Positions 21,922 through 31,604 of a DNA stretch of 64,000 nucleotides are shown one piece after another. Source of the DNA: Axinella damicornis (Eukaryota; Porifera; Demospongiae; Axinellida; Axinellidae); contig OZ007514.1 in assembly GCA_963931865.1 (NCBI GenBank), positions 3,898,084-3,962,083 of the forward strand, written 5' to 3'. Every line of letters begins with the position of its first letter. The stretch's first letter is position 1. Both the position numbers and the translations under genes were made by a program. Below the pieces are notes generated by a model. The model searched no databases. It saw only the letters and a program-made list of their open reading frames with translations, and was not told where the DNA came from.

Positions 21922-24540
21922 CCAATGTGAGTTGCACAGTGCCACATTCCCAAGACCCAAGTACACCTACTCCAATGTAGAAGTAGAGCGTCTGTACTTG
22001 GCACGGACTTGTTTTCTCTATCCACCCTTTGTCTTACTGTAGTTCTGATCTTTGCAAGCCATTGTTCATGGTGGTCATAGCAACTAGTGGCATCGCTAAT
22101 GCTGTAGTACAGTGCTTCAGGTGTCTGAGGTCTGAATCCGGAGGTGTGCTGCCTAAAGTACGAACAGCCAACTAGTCGTAGAAACGACAATTTGGACTGG
22201 TCCAGGTAGATCTCTCCAATTGTCCCTGGGGGACCATTTCCTCCGGCAATGAACGAGGCATGTTGGAAAAATGTGGCGAGAAAGCTTACCTTCCCAAGGC
22301 CAACAAAGAAGGATATGTAATCGCACCCAGTAACAACATACCAGGACTACAGTGCTTGTGGTCGTGTATGAGGAGGAAGTTGGGAAAGGTCTGGATCATT
22401 TTGGAGTGCTGTGAGCAGATTGTTAATAGACAGGTATCGAGCACTTTCCCTAGTAGTATTGAGTTGAACAATGACTTCAGAGTCAGGAATGTGGGCTGAT
22501 AGTCCAATGTGATAAACATCAGTGTCTGGGGAAAAGATCAGCTTCTTCCTACCAACAGAGTTCTTACAGTGCAGCCACACCCTGAGGTCAGCTTCGTCTG
22601 CATTTGTGTGCAGATCTGGCCGCAATTCTCGGGACCCCCCAGGTGCAACACTGAATGCCTCCTCCCCTATGTTGGTGATGAATTGCTGGTGAGGGCGCAG
22701 GGACCGGCTGATAAGATTAAGCATGTCGTCAGCTATATAAGCTGTTAGGTCTTTCTTGCATGTCCTGCACGCAAGGATGCTACTCCACTTCTCAGGCACC
22801 AGTAGATCATCAGAAAAGGAGGTGCAGTAGTGTTGCCTGTTGCCAGTTACATCTGCTGCCTTGTCTCTTCTGTGCTGCTCTATCTCCGGTGTTTCTTGCT
22901 GGGCTCCTGGAACATCGAAGACAACATGAACTTGTTGGACACCAGCAGCTAAGTGAGGTCGAACAAATCAGGAAAGCAGGAGCTTTACGTAGTCCTGCAT
23001 ACAGTTCATGGTGGACATGGGTGATATCTGTATCAGGAACATACCCTCAAGGATCACAACATCCGGAATCCACCCAGAAGGAAGTTCCTGGATGATTATG
23101 GAGGGATGTGTATATCGCCATTGTAAGTATGCGGTGCTGGTACTCTTTGTTCCCTTGTATGGTAAACCCATTGGCATCGATCAGGGCTCTTGGCACTGGT
23201 GATGGTGGCCCAAGTAGGGTTTCCAAGTCAACTCCTTCACTTCCATTCTCTGCCAGCCAGGCCATTGCTCATTTCAGGTACCGCTGGCTTAGCTTAGCCT
23301 CCTTCTCCACCTGCTTAACACGCCATTGCTCTGCCTGAGAGGTTGAAAACGTACACAGACGTTTTCTTCGGACTGGGGCATCAGTGCTTGGCTGCTTAAG
23401 TATTTTGCTGTGAACATAGTCTTCGAATGCTGCTTGACCAATGCTTCTGAACTTTAGCAGGTCATGGGTTTGCTCACTGTTTGCTTGCTTGCTGTCAAGA
23501 AAGTTCCACAGACCTCTGTTCTCACCCTCGCTATGAAACATTCCATAAGCAGCAATAGCATCTAGCATCCTTTGAATGTTTGTTTCAGCCTTTTTGTCCT
23601 TACTGGTTGGTCTATGTGAGAATTTGGTGGTGTGGTCTTTCTTTTCTGGGAATAGCTGCTCAGTAAGGTTGTTGATGCAGGCAGCACGAAAGGGAAGGTG
23701 GTTTGACAGGTGTTCCATTTTGTGTACACTAGGACGTACCACAGCTAGTTTGGCATCTTTGTTTCATGACACTCATCTAGTGCAACTCCATGCCACTCAC
23801 TTGGGGTTAGTCAAACACTAAAGCAGCCTTGTTGAAGGTGTTCTAGTAGTGGCTTTGGCAAGGTAGGAGATCGTAGATGTGTGTCGGGATTAGCCGTTGA
23901 TAGATTGGCCTATCAAAGGCTGAGAAAATGGCAGCAAGCTGTTTGATGCTAGCGGTGAGAAAGATCCCAGTTGCGGTTTCTTTGGGATAGGCTCAAGAAA
24001 AGGGTAGCGAGAAATCTGGCTTTGAACGTCAGTGAAAAAGCTTCCACAAAGTGTTGGAAGAAGAACAGCCTCATCAGCTTTCATAGCTGTAGCCAGCTTC
24101 TGTGAAGTGAAGCACATTATCAGTGCTAAGTAGTCGTCGTGTGTGATGTTTTCTCCCTTAGCTTCAGTTTCCTGAATTTCTTGTGATAGAGTGCCTAGCA
24201 CAGTATCAACGTCTCCTTTGTGTAAAGGGGAAGTTCCATCATTTGCTGTCTACCTCTCTCAAGATATTCTGAAAATACTTGTAGCATGGATGGCAGATTA
24301 TGCTAGCTGTTGACAAGGAAGAGGTTTCACTTGATATGTGGTTCAAGTAGTTGTTCACTACGGGGAGGGACAGCGCCTGAAGTACTCACCACCTCGCTTT
24401 GGTTTAGCACCACATGATTCACGAGGTTTCACGCCGTGTAGGTGCGAGTACATCAGGTTATAGTGCTTCTGACAAACACTAATTGACTGTTGGGAATTCT
24501 CGATACATACTTTAGGTATAGGTACCGGAAACGTGTGCAT

Positions 24541-25185
24541 TTACAGTCGGCCCTGGCCCCAACCCATCGCCCTACTTCCTGCCGGACCAATAAATAACCA
24601 GCTAGCGTGTACGAATATGCCCTTAGGTGGGCGTGACACCATGGGAATTGAGTGGGCGTGGCACCACGTGACTGCTGACCACGCCCCCTTTTGTTTGCAC
24701 GAGGGAGTCGGATATCCTACATGATCCCAAATATGCAGCCAGCCATCTTGGTATTCTGGTATCTGTGGGTGGAACTGCTTCTCTGTGTCCCAGCCCAGCT
24801 GTGCGAAGCTGTAAGCTGCAGTTTCCAATGTTAGTTCCCATTCCCATGCCGTCTCTATAGTCCTGTGGGCCACACCCCCTTTGCTAAATATGGAAGATCT
24901 GGTTAACAAACCATGTCCTGCCACCATAGTGGGGAAGTGTAATCGCATTTGCCTGCAATCTACGAAGCTTATATGTTCTGATAATGTTGTTTTAGGTATA
25001 CATATTGGACAAAGGCCGCATAAATTAAAACCTAGGTTGTCATCCCAACTGGTAGCCTCATTCCAAGGTCGTCCACACTGTTTTCGGTACTCCAAGCAAC
25101 CAAGCTGGTCAATATCACAACACTTGAAGCAGCTGCGTACATCTGCAGTTGGATGGTGGAAGTGTGTGCACACTGTGCAGGACAT
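24541..25185 (-). CDS. Conserved Cys-rich ORF next to the FEN/CXC gene, copy 1
   Basis: From the ATG at 25185 the frame runs 214 codons. It begins MSCTVCTHFHHPTADVR and has paired Cys in FKCC and in CGLCPI, then an ordinary globular stretch (FPTMVAGHGLL, TIETAWEWELTLETAAYS, YQDGWLHIWDH). The copy at 54420-54917 keeps this frame open with scattered substitutions but ends earlier, at PTPSRK. Intact frames in both copies suggest coding, possibly a zinc-ribbon protein or a first exon of the neighbouring mobile gene. Family unknown. Confidence 0.5.
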   Translation of the reverse strand: MSCTVCTHFHHPTADVRSCFKCCDIDQLGCLEYRKQCGRPWNEATSWDDNLGFNLCGLCPICIPKTTLSEHISFVDCRQMRLHFPTMVAGHGLLTRSSIFSKGGVAHRTIETAWEWELTLETAAYSFAQLGWDTEKQFHPQIPEYQDGWLHIWDHVGYPTPSCKQKGAWSAVTWCHAHSIPMVSRPPKGIFVHASWLFIGPAGSRAMGWGQGRL

Positions 25186-25384
25186 TATTAAAGGGACATA
25201 CCCAAACCAAGCAGAACAGACTGGAATTAGTTTACAAAATTCCAAATATTTCAAACTCCCTAAATTATGAATGGGATGGAATTGAACATTGGTAATGGCA
25301 TTTCTCCTTGTTTCTTTGTGTTTCAAGAGGTGGAGTATGACAGGCCATCACTAAATCCCTATTGGAGTTTGTACTCTATAGATT

Positions 25385-25530
25385 ACTGAAGGTTATCCGA
25401 GACTACTAGAGATTGAGATTACAAGGGATTACTAGAGTTCACTAGAGAGTACTAGAAATTACCAGAGATTTCTAGACACTAGTAGAGATTACTAGAGATT
25501 ACTGGGGAGTACTAGGGATTACAAGAGTTT
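25385..25530. repeat. Degenerate 'tactagagat' microsatellite
   Basis: Many variants of 'actagagattac' in tandem. The same tract occurs at about 55130-55290 in copy 2 with a different number of units. Confidence 0.8.
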
Positions 25531-25535
25531 TCTAG

Positions 25536-26497
25536 TTGACTATGGATGTGTGAGCAATGTTACACTGGAGCATTGTCTAATTGCTGCAGGATTTGAGAAT
25601 GCTGTAACTGTGGTGTGTCATGATTGTGATGTCCCTCTGTCCTTAGACATGACTGGAGACAGAGTTCCTCTCTCATTCAGCCTCAAACCACATGGCAAGG
25701 TGAGGGAGGGTGGGAGGGATTCAGGGGAGGGAGGGGGGACTTATAAAAGCAACCTCTACTGCCACTACCCGTATACAACTATTGACCTACTCTCTACTAG
25801 CCTCGTTCCCAGGCCACGTGGGATTAGGGAAAGTGGCCTGGTATTGTGACTTAGCCTCGTTCCCAGTCCCACGCCCAGCTTTCCGTCGCTTGCAGTACGG
25901 TAAAGCGGGGAGGGCCTGGTACATCTTCTCACGTGAGCATGACGTAATCGAAAAATGGCAAAATTTTCATAACGAAGACGCTATGTTTTGCGTGTTATTC
26001 AGCCATCTACACATTCACTGCTCGGTGAGTATAACAGTCGCCCCCCGCTAGCTAGATACGTGTGGTGTGTTACCTGGTACCTTTGCTCTTCTTGCTGTTC
26101 TGAGACCCACTACACCCACATTAAACTTCCGGTCTTTCTACCCCTTTCTACCCTTTACGTCACTCACGTGAGAAGATGTACCAGGCCCTTCCCGCTTTAC
26201 CGTACTGCAAGCGACGAAAAGCTGGGTGTGGGACTGGGTACGCGGCTAATTGTGACTATCCCATGATTTCATAAGGTATTGTATATCATCATTGCAAACT
26301 GTAATACCATTCTGTCTATCATCATATTATAGTTCGGTGCTCTAGTGTGGTCGAAGGTGACCTTAGCATTCTGTGACAACAATTTGTTGGTAGCAGTGAA
26401 GATTGTTCATTCATTGCCACCTAATTCAGAGGCAGAACCGAGTCTGGGAATGAGGCTAGTTGTAAACTATCCACTATCCTGGTCCTTTGCCATTCAG
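25536..26497 (+). CDS. Two conserved exons of an unidentified gene, copy 1
   Basis: Exon 25536-25699 (acceptor 'ttttctag', donor AAG|gtgagg) encodes VSNVTLEHCLIAAGF...VVCHDCDVPLSLDM...SFSLKPHGK. Exon 26333-26497 (acceptor 'attatag', donor CAG|gtatag) encodes FGALVWSKVTLAF...LLVAVKIVHSLPPNSE...YPLSWSFAIQ. The join is in phase 0. Both exons, with their splice sites and open frames, are kept in copy 2 at 55294-56204, which supports coding. A tiny 24-nt exon-like piece (QPLEVLDK) follows at about 26683-26706. The outer ends are missing or unrecognised. The alternating hydrophobic pattern suggests beta-strands. No family recognised. Confidence 0.5.
25850..26250. mobile_element. TAGCCTCGTTCCCAG foldback element with internal insertion
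   Basis: The left arm 'agcctcgttcccagtcccacg' plus 'cgcttgcagtacggtaaagcgg' and the right arm 'ccgctttaccgtactgcaagcgac' plus 'gtgggactgggtacgcggct' enclose about 250 bp. This lies in the intron of the unidentified gene. The same element is present in copy 2 (55566-55955). Confidence 0.7.
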
Positions 26498-26537
26498 GTA
26501 TAGTGGGGAGCAGTATTGCTCTCCAACCTCAGACATT

Positions 26538-26542
<5 letters not shown>

Positions 26543-26607
<65 letters not shown>
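26543..26607. repeat. (CA)n microsatellite
   Basis: About 32 CA units, lying just after the second conserved exon. Copy 2 has a much longer tract at the same place (56245-56429). Confidence 0.95.
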
Positions 26608-26609
<2 letters not shown>

Positions 26610-26719
26610 CACACCAGTAGGCCTATGGGAGGGTCATCTTGTGGTCTTGTCTACAAATGTTCTTTGACCTTTGGTTGTTTTAGCAACCACTTGAAGTACT
26701 TGATAAGGTGTGGCCTATA

Positions 26720-27490
26720 ATGAGAACAGCTAAGCATACCACACACTCTGACCAAGCTGCAATGACATACTGAGCACATTTTGACATGGCAATTTGGAAT
26801 GAAAGCAAAATTGGCAGAAGCAGCACTTGTGTTCTATGCATGGGGTGACTGACGTGCTATTTCTACCAAAAATGGACAAACGAACCAAAATTGGTATTGG
26901 AAACAGACTTGAAAGAGAGCATTGCACTAGGTATATGACTGAGATATGAGGCTGGGGATTGTACCATTGTGGTAAGCATAAAAAGAGCTTTCAAATGATA
27001 TCCTTAAAGTGGTTTTTAATGTCGGTCACAATTTTGGCAAAAATTGCAGTTGGCCAAAGGCTATAATCCATGGTTTTTCTTGATTTTGGGTCAAAATTGA
27101 ACCCACAGCAAAACGGATATCATTGGAATGCCCAATTCATGCTGATCGCAATGGTGCAAATCCCAACTTCATATCTCCTTCCTAGCCCATGATACCTAGC
27201 ATATTAGTCTGCTATTAGCTGTACGCCTATAGCATCGTTCCCAGACCTTGCACACCACCAGGTTTTGATCACTTACAGTATTTTTGCATACTGCAAACCA
27301 TCAAGAACTGGAGGTTTAGAAGGCCAGGGGACGAGGATCTGTGGCACACCGGGTGTCAGTGATGGAGAAACAGTGGTGGGTCACATGAGGTGTTGACATG
27401 CTTTGCACACACACACACACATCCCTTTAATTGCACAATCCACTCACACTCTTCACACCCACCACTCCCACATGCACACTCACACACACT
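26720..27490. other. Stretch before the dehydratase exons
   Basis: No credible gene. It contains one member of the 'cgttcccaga...ggggacgagga' foldback family at about 27236-27335 and short CA tracts at 27410-27490. The missing 5' exons of the dehydratase should lie here or further upstream but were not found. Confidence 0.45.
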
Positions 27491-27494
27491 GTAG

Positions 27495-28051
27495 GGATCT
27501 CATGGGATGAGATACTCCCTCATCTCTCGGGACTGGATAGCTGACTGTGTGGAGATCATGCACGAGGCATATGCAGCAGTGAGCATATACATGATCCATC
27601 CCAGTGTGTTGCCATGGTTACATCAGATGAGCTTCTCACTATCCTATTACAGGATGCTATCATAGCACTGGGAGGCTGTGACAAGATGGTTGTTGATGCT
27701 GTTCGCAGATCACGTGTACTAAGAAAATTTCGCTGAGTTTGGTTGCCCGAACGTTGATCTATGCATCTGTCCGTATACTGAATCTGAAACTGACTGTCTC
27801 TTACTCCCGCAGTGCCTGGTGTGTTGATGCCCCTTGCAAGGCTGGATGCTGTGAGTATACTACCATCTACCATCCTCCACTACTAAAGGGACACACCTAA
27901 AAACAAACATAATTAGTACAACCGTTTGTCGTTATGAAGCATTAAAATCGATCCTTCACACCCACAGATTGGTATTAGCCTGTATGGTGGTTCCATCCTG
28001 CCAGGCTGTAGTCGAGAGGGGAAGAGCCTGGATGCTCAGAGCATAATGAAG
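27495..28051 (+). CDS. Dihydroxy-acid dehydratase (IlvD/Edd) family, partial
   Basis: Enzymes of this family dehydrate dihydroxy-acids or sugar acids using an Fe-S cluster. Four exon pieces match it in the right order: 27495-27578 (GSHGMRYSLISRDWIADCVE), 27653 to about 27713 (DAIIALGGCDK, containing the cluster Cys), 27813-27850 (PGVLMPLARLDA) and 27968-28051 (IGISLYGGSILPGCSREGK). Borders are GT/AG and frames are open, but the join after CDK needs a weak donor and would add about eight residues not usual in the family. The N-terminal exons and most of the C-terminal half are not found; eroded matches occur at about 28387 (PAVEALEMALR) and 28830 (PDGIVF). Animals generally lack this pathway, so either a sugar-acid dehydratase or a gene acquired from microbes is possible. 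Probably decaying. Confidence 0.6.
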
Positions 28052-28379
28052 GTAGGTATGAGGATCATGTGACCTCCATGTGATCATGTACATGCAGCAC
28101 ATGGTACTCACAAGATGTCACATTATCTCACATGGTCTGACAGGCCATTGCTTCATAATGGAGGTAGGTAAAAGGATCATGTGACCTCCATTATGAACCA
28201 ATGGCCGCTTGAACACTGTGCACTGCCAGGCCTCGGCTCATGTGGTCAGTTTTCAACCATCATAAGACCTTGCTTTGTTCCCAGGCTCTCCCACACGCGG
28301 ACAAAATTGAGAGCTTTTCCCGGTTTTTCCGTACTGTAAGCGACAAAAAGCTGGGCGATGGCCTGGGAACGAGGCTGTA

Positions 28380-28960
28380 TATACATAAGACCTGCTGTGG
28401 AAGCTCTTGAGATGGCTCTACGAGTTACTGTGTACATCAGATATAATAATTGTGTTGCATGGCCTATTACAAACACTCAAAGACACTGGTATGCTGTATG
28501 TCATTGTGCAGTTACAAACACAGTCCAGGCCACGCCCACCTCCAATCTATCGAGCTAGACCATACTCTTGCCCTGCAGGAAGTTGTGGGTGGAGGACATC
28601 TGCTTGACCCTCTCTCCTTTCTGCCATGACTCCTGTATACCGACCCTCCAAACATCAATTTGGGGTCCCTCCATCCTCACTGTACTTACTGCTTTCACGA
28701 CACAGCATGGGGCCATTCAGTGAGCCACTTCAGCTGAACACTCTTCAGACACGTCAGAAGCGGACTTGACAAAATTCGAAGGATTAATTCATTTTGGCCG
28801 CTTTCCGTCTGTACGGTAGAGGCCAGATGGTTCCAGATGGGATTGTATTTTTGGCCAAGGCGAGTGCTCTGTGGACAGTATCATTCAAAGCGGCATGGCG
28901 TTGGTGGCGACCTTCAAAGTCATGCATGTGTGGAATATTCACTGTTGTTCCTGAACGGCA
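28380..28960 (+). pseudogene. Eroded 3' pieces of the dehydratase gene
   Basis: 28384-28425 reads PAVEALEMALR, like the 'AxxIEALGMSLP' block of IlvD. 28815-28900 reads GQMVPDGIVF, like the 'GNLAPDGAV' block, followed after a frame change by RHGVGGDLQSHA, which can be aligned to the 'HRGRAVVFE' block. The middle of the protein is missing, and a foldback element lies at 28266-28375. Short matches, so uncertain. Confidence 0.3.
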
Positions 28961-29049
28961 AGAGAATGGTCGCTGCGGTACACATAAACAACCACACCCA
29001 CCCACAAATGCACACCATTGTGACCTATGGAATGGCACTTTGGGCTTGT

Positions 29050-29323
29050 AATGTGCCCCTTGTGGTCTGGTATACAAACAAACAATCTCTTTGCCTTTTG
29101 GTTGTTTTAGCAACCACTTGAAGTACTTGATAAGATGTAAACATATATACCTCAACTTTGTCAGGACCCAGCTGAGACTCCTACAGTGTAGGTGCAGTGT
29201 GTGGGAGATGGTGGGGGGCATCACATGAATTAGGTACGCGAGTATCCAAAAATCCTAGTGAAAGCACGGAAACACACAATGATTCGAGGACAATGATGGT
29301 CCACATACATGCTCTCTTCGCAC

Positions 29324-29371
<48 letters not shown>

Positions 29372-30260
29372 ATGCTATCCAGGTTATCAGACCAACACTG
29401 TCTTAGCAAACTGCCGAATGCTTCATATTTATTCAAACATACGCAACATACAGAGCATTGTTTGCCGACCTTCTCAATACCACCATCTCAACTGCTACAT
29501 TGCAACAGCTGCCCAATGCTCACCTCTGAAATACGTCTGTGCTAACACACAGCGAGGAGGGAAGAGTGAGGAGGGAAGGATGCATGGAAAGAGGGAGGGA
29601 CTTTACCCTGCTTTGTATTAAGGCTACATTGAGAAGAACAATGTGATGGAGGCTTGGGGATATCCTTGCCTTCCAACTGTACCTCATCTACTCCCTCCTC
29701 GCTCTTCCCTTCCTCTGCTCTTTAGCTTGCACACTACTTCCCCCTCCCTCCATCCCTTCTCCCTCCCCCTCTGCTTACCCTGTTTCTAATCCTTCCCCCT
29801 GATCCTTCCCCTCTTCCTCCCGTCTACTAATGACCACCTTCCTCCCCTCCATCCCACTCCACGTGCACACACACACATCACAGTATATGATTCCGATGTT
29901 CTGAAGAGGAACACACATTGCCATGGTGGTGGAGAGCCATGGAGAGAGATCAAACAGTACGTTGTCACCCACTGATGTGTGGAATCATAAAGTAGTAGAG
30001 TTTGCATATTCTTTGTGTCCCAGATGAATGAGTCTAAGTAGTGGATATTAAGGTTTAAAAGAATTCGGTAGATTTGCCCCCCCCCCCCCCCCCCCCCCCC
30101 CCCAACCTGAGCAAGTTATATTATACCTACTCAAGTGTCCGCCACCAACCAGACGAATGAAGTCCCACTGCTCAATTTGCAACCCCTATTTTGAGCAAAG
30201 TGTCTGCCCTAAACTACACCACCACTCTGCCTCTGAATTGATAGTCTCTACTCCCCTCTG
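29050..30260. other. Repeat-rich stretch, partly shared with copy 2
   Basis: 29055-29135 repeats 26640-26710 (the 'ggttgttttagcaaccacttg' block). It is followed by a (CA)n tract at 29321-29372, polypyrimidine tracts at 29680-29860 and a run of 27 C at 30077-30103. Parts recur at 56460-56670 and 58380-58640. No gene is supported. Confidence 0.5.
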
Positions 30261-30335
30261 GTGGAGGAACCCTCTGGTGAGGACTGTCAGAAACAGTTTC
30301 TGACAGTACATCCTCGCCAGAGGGTTCCTCCCACC
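30260..30335. other. 76-nt hairpin, small-RNA-precursor-like
   Basis: The left arm GGAGGAACCCTCTGGTGAGG then CTGTCAGAAAC pairs with GTTTCTGACAG then CCTCGCCAGAGGGTTCCTCC, with one G-U pair and a small bulge. The loop is almost absent. It sits before a 220-bp polypyrimidine tract. Confidence 0.6.
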
Positions 30336-30339
30336 TTGG

Positions 30340-30580
30340 TGAGTGCTTGCCACCTGTCACTCACTTCCATCCCTTCTCCATTCCCTCCCATCTCTGTCTG
30401 TTCTCCCCTTCCCCATCTCCTCCATTCTCCTCCTATTCCCCCCTCTCCATCCCCCTCCCCATCTTCACTCCCGTACCTTCTCTCCCTCCCATCTCCCCTC
30501 CCTCCTCCTCCTCCATTCCCCCTCACACCTCTCCCTGCTTCTCCTAGCTCTCTCTTTCCCTCCAGTGTATCATAATGCAC
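30340..30580. repeat. Polypyrimidine (CT) tract
   Basis: Almost pure C/T on the plus strand. It leaves all frames open as Pro/Ser/Leu-rich or Gly/Glu-rich strings that should not be taken for proteins. Confidence 0.9.
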
Positions 30581-30599
30581 ACATGGACATGTACACAGG

Positions 30600-30945
30600 C
30601 CATTGAGGATGATTGAACAACTGAAGTTTCACGGAAAAGAACACAAGACTGTTGAGGGTGTTGGGACTAGAATGACACCATTTTTCCATCCACAGTAGAG
30701 ACCAATCTGCATGTAGCCTTTTTCCCAGGCTCCTTCTCCCAGTTTTTATTTTTTGCATACACTGGATGAAAAGCTGGGGAGGAGCCTGGGAATGAGGTTA
30801 TCTGATGTGCAGTATCACACTTGTGCACCTGTTTCTTTCTCGTTTAGTACCAAATGCACAAATCTCATCATACTATTATTATAGGACCAAAATTAAGTCA
30901 CTTTGATGACTGTGTAAATAGTGCATAAGTTAGTGTGTGTGTGTG

Positions 30946-30979
<34 letters not shown>

Positions 30980-31600
30980 GTGGGGGGGGGTGGGGGCGGG
31001 GGGAGCGGGGGGGATTAGTGCAGATTTCTGACTCCCGGATCAGCTTGTAGTGTTGTACTGTGATATATCCTGCACAAATGGCTGTGGCGAGTGGTCTGCA
31101 TGGGAACGAGGCTATAACCCAATGAGCCTGGAACAGTAATAAAACTTAATTGGGAGGTTCAACTTTGCTTGCTATTCTGCTTTGATCCACGTCTACACTG
31201 AGAGAGCAATCGCACAGCATTATAGTTGAACTCTTGCACGCTCAGTTATATATGATCGCGATCCTCAGTATAAATTATATTTCTAACTGAAAGCATGCAC
31301 AGTGGTAACAGCAGCTGCGATTGCACACCAAATCAATGGTCTCAATGTGGATGCAGTTGCTGGACAGGGAGACACAATAACTGACTAACTTTCAAGTAGT
31401 GGTTGTCAAAAAATCTCATCAAAGAACATCAAAAGACAATTCAGTAAATAATATTGAATGTGTAGTGGAATAAGGAAAAAGAAGTGCACGAAGAAAGTGT
31501 GCATATAGTGGCTAACATGTTGCTGATGTACATCCAGTTTATGTAGTTTGTAGGCTATGTCTGTGGGTTGAGCTTGTTCAGCAGCAATTTCCCTCATCAA
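30600..31600. other. Non-coding stretch downstream of the ROCO gene
   Basis: It contains a 'ttcccaggctc...gagcctgggaatgag' foldback at 30720-30800 and a G-rich run at 30948-31013. No gene is supported. Confidence 0.5.
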
Positions 31601-31604
31601 GGAG

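Larger units (their letters stand above)
20038..24540 (-). pseudogene. Multicopy FEN/PIN-like plus CXC-domain gene, copy 1 (decayed)
   Basis: Pieces in order on the minus strand: an N-terminal Cys cluster (ISVCQKHYN...CGAKPKRGG) from 24540; GENITHDDYLALIMCF; WHGVALDECHE; RAACINNLTEQLFP; LPSGWIPDVVILEGMF; VVFDVPGA; DEADLRVWLHCKN; LIFSPDTDVYHIGL; GCDYISFFVGLGKVSFL; STDALLLHWSRC. The C-terminus at 20038-20260 has half of a tesmin/TSO1-like CXC domain (NGRICGPSCSCIHC) and an acidic tail ending FGPESDEDLA. The paired Asp motifs and GCDY resemble FEN/XPG-type nucleases. Relative to copy 2 it has lost 4 nt near 24358 and 2 nt near 24249, and it carries large insertions at about 20290-21110 and 21183-21921. 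It belongs to a large uncharacterised invertebrate family that looks transposon-derived. Not functional here. Confidence 0.7.

Noticed and set aside
30261..30606. Pro/Ser/Leu-rich and Gly/Glu-rich open frames
   Set aside because: Caused by the polypyrimidine tract. All frames lack stops for compositional reasons.
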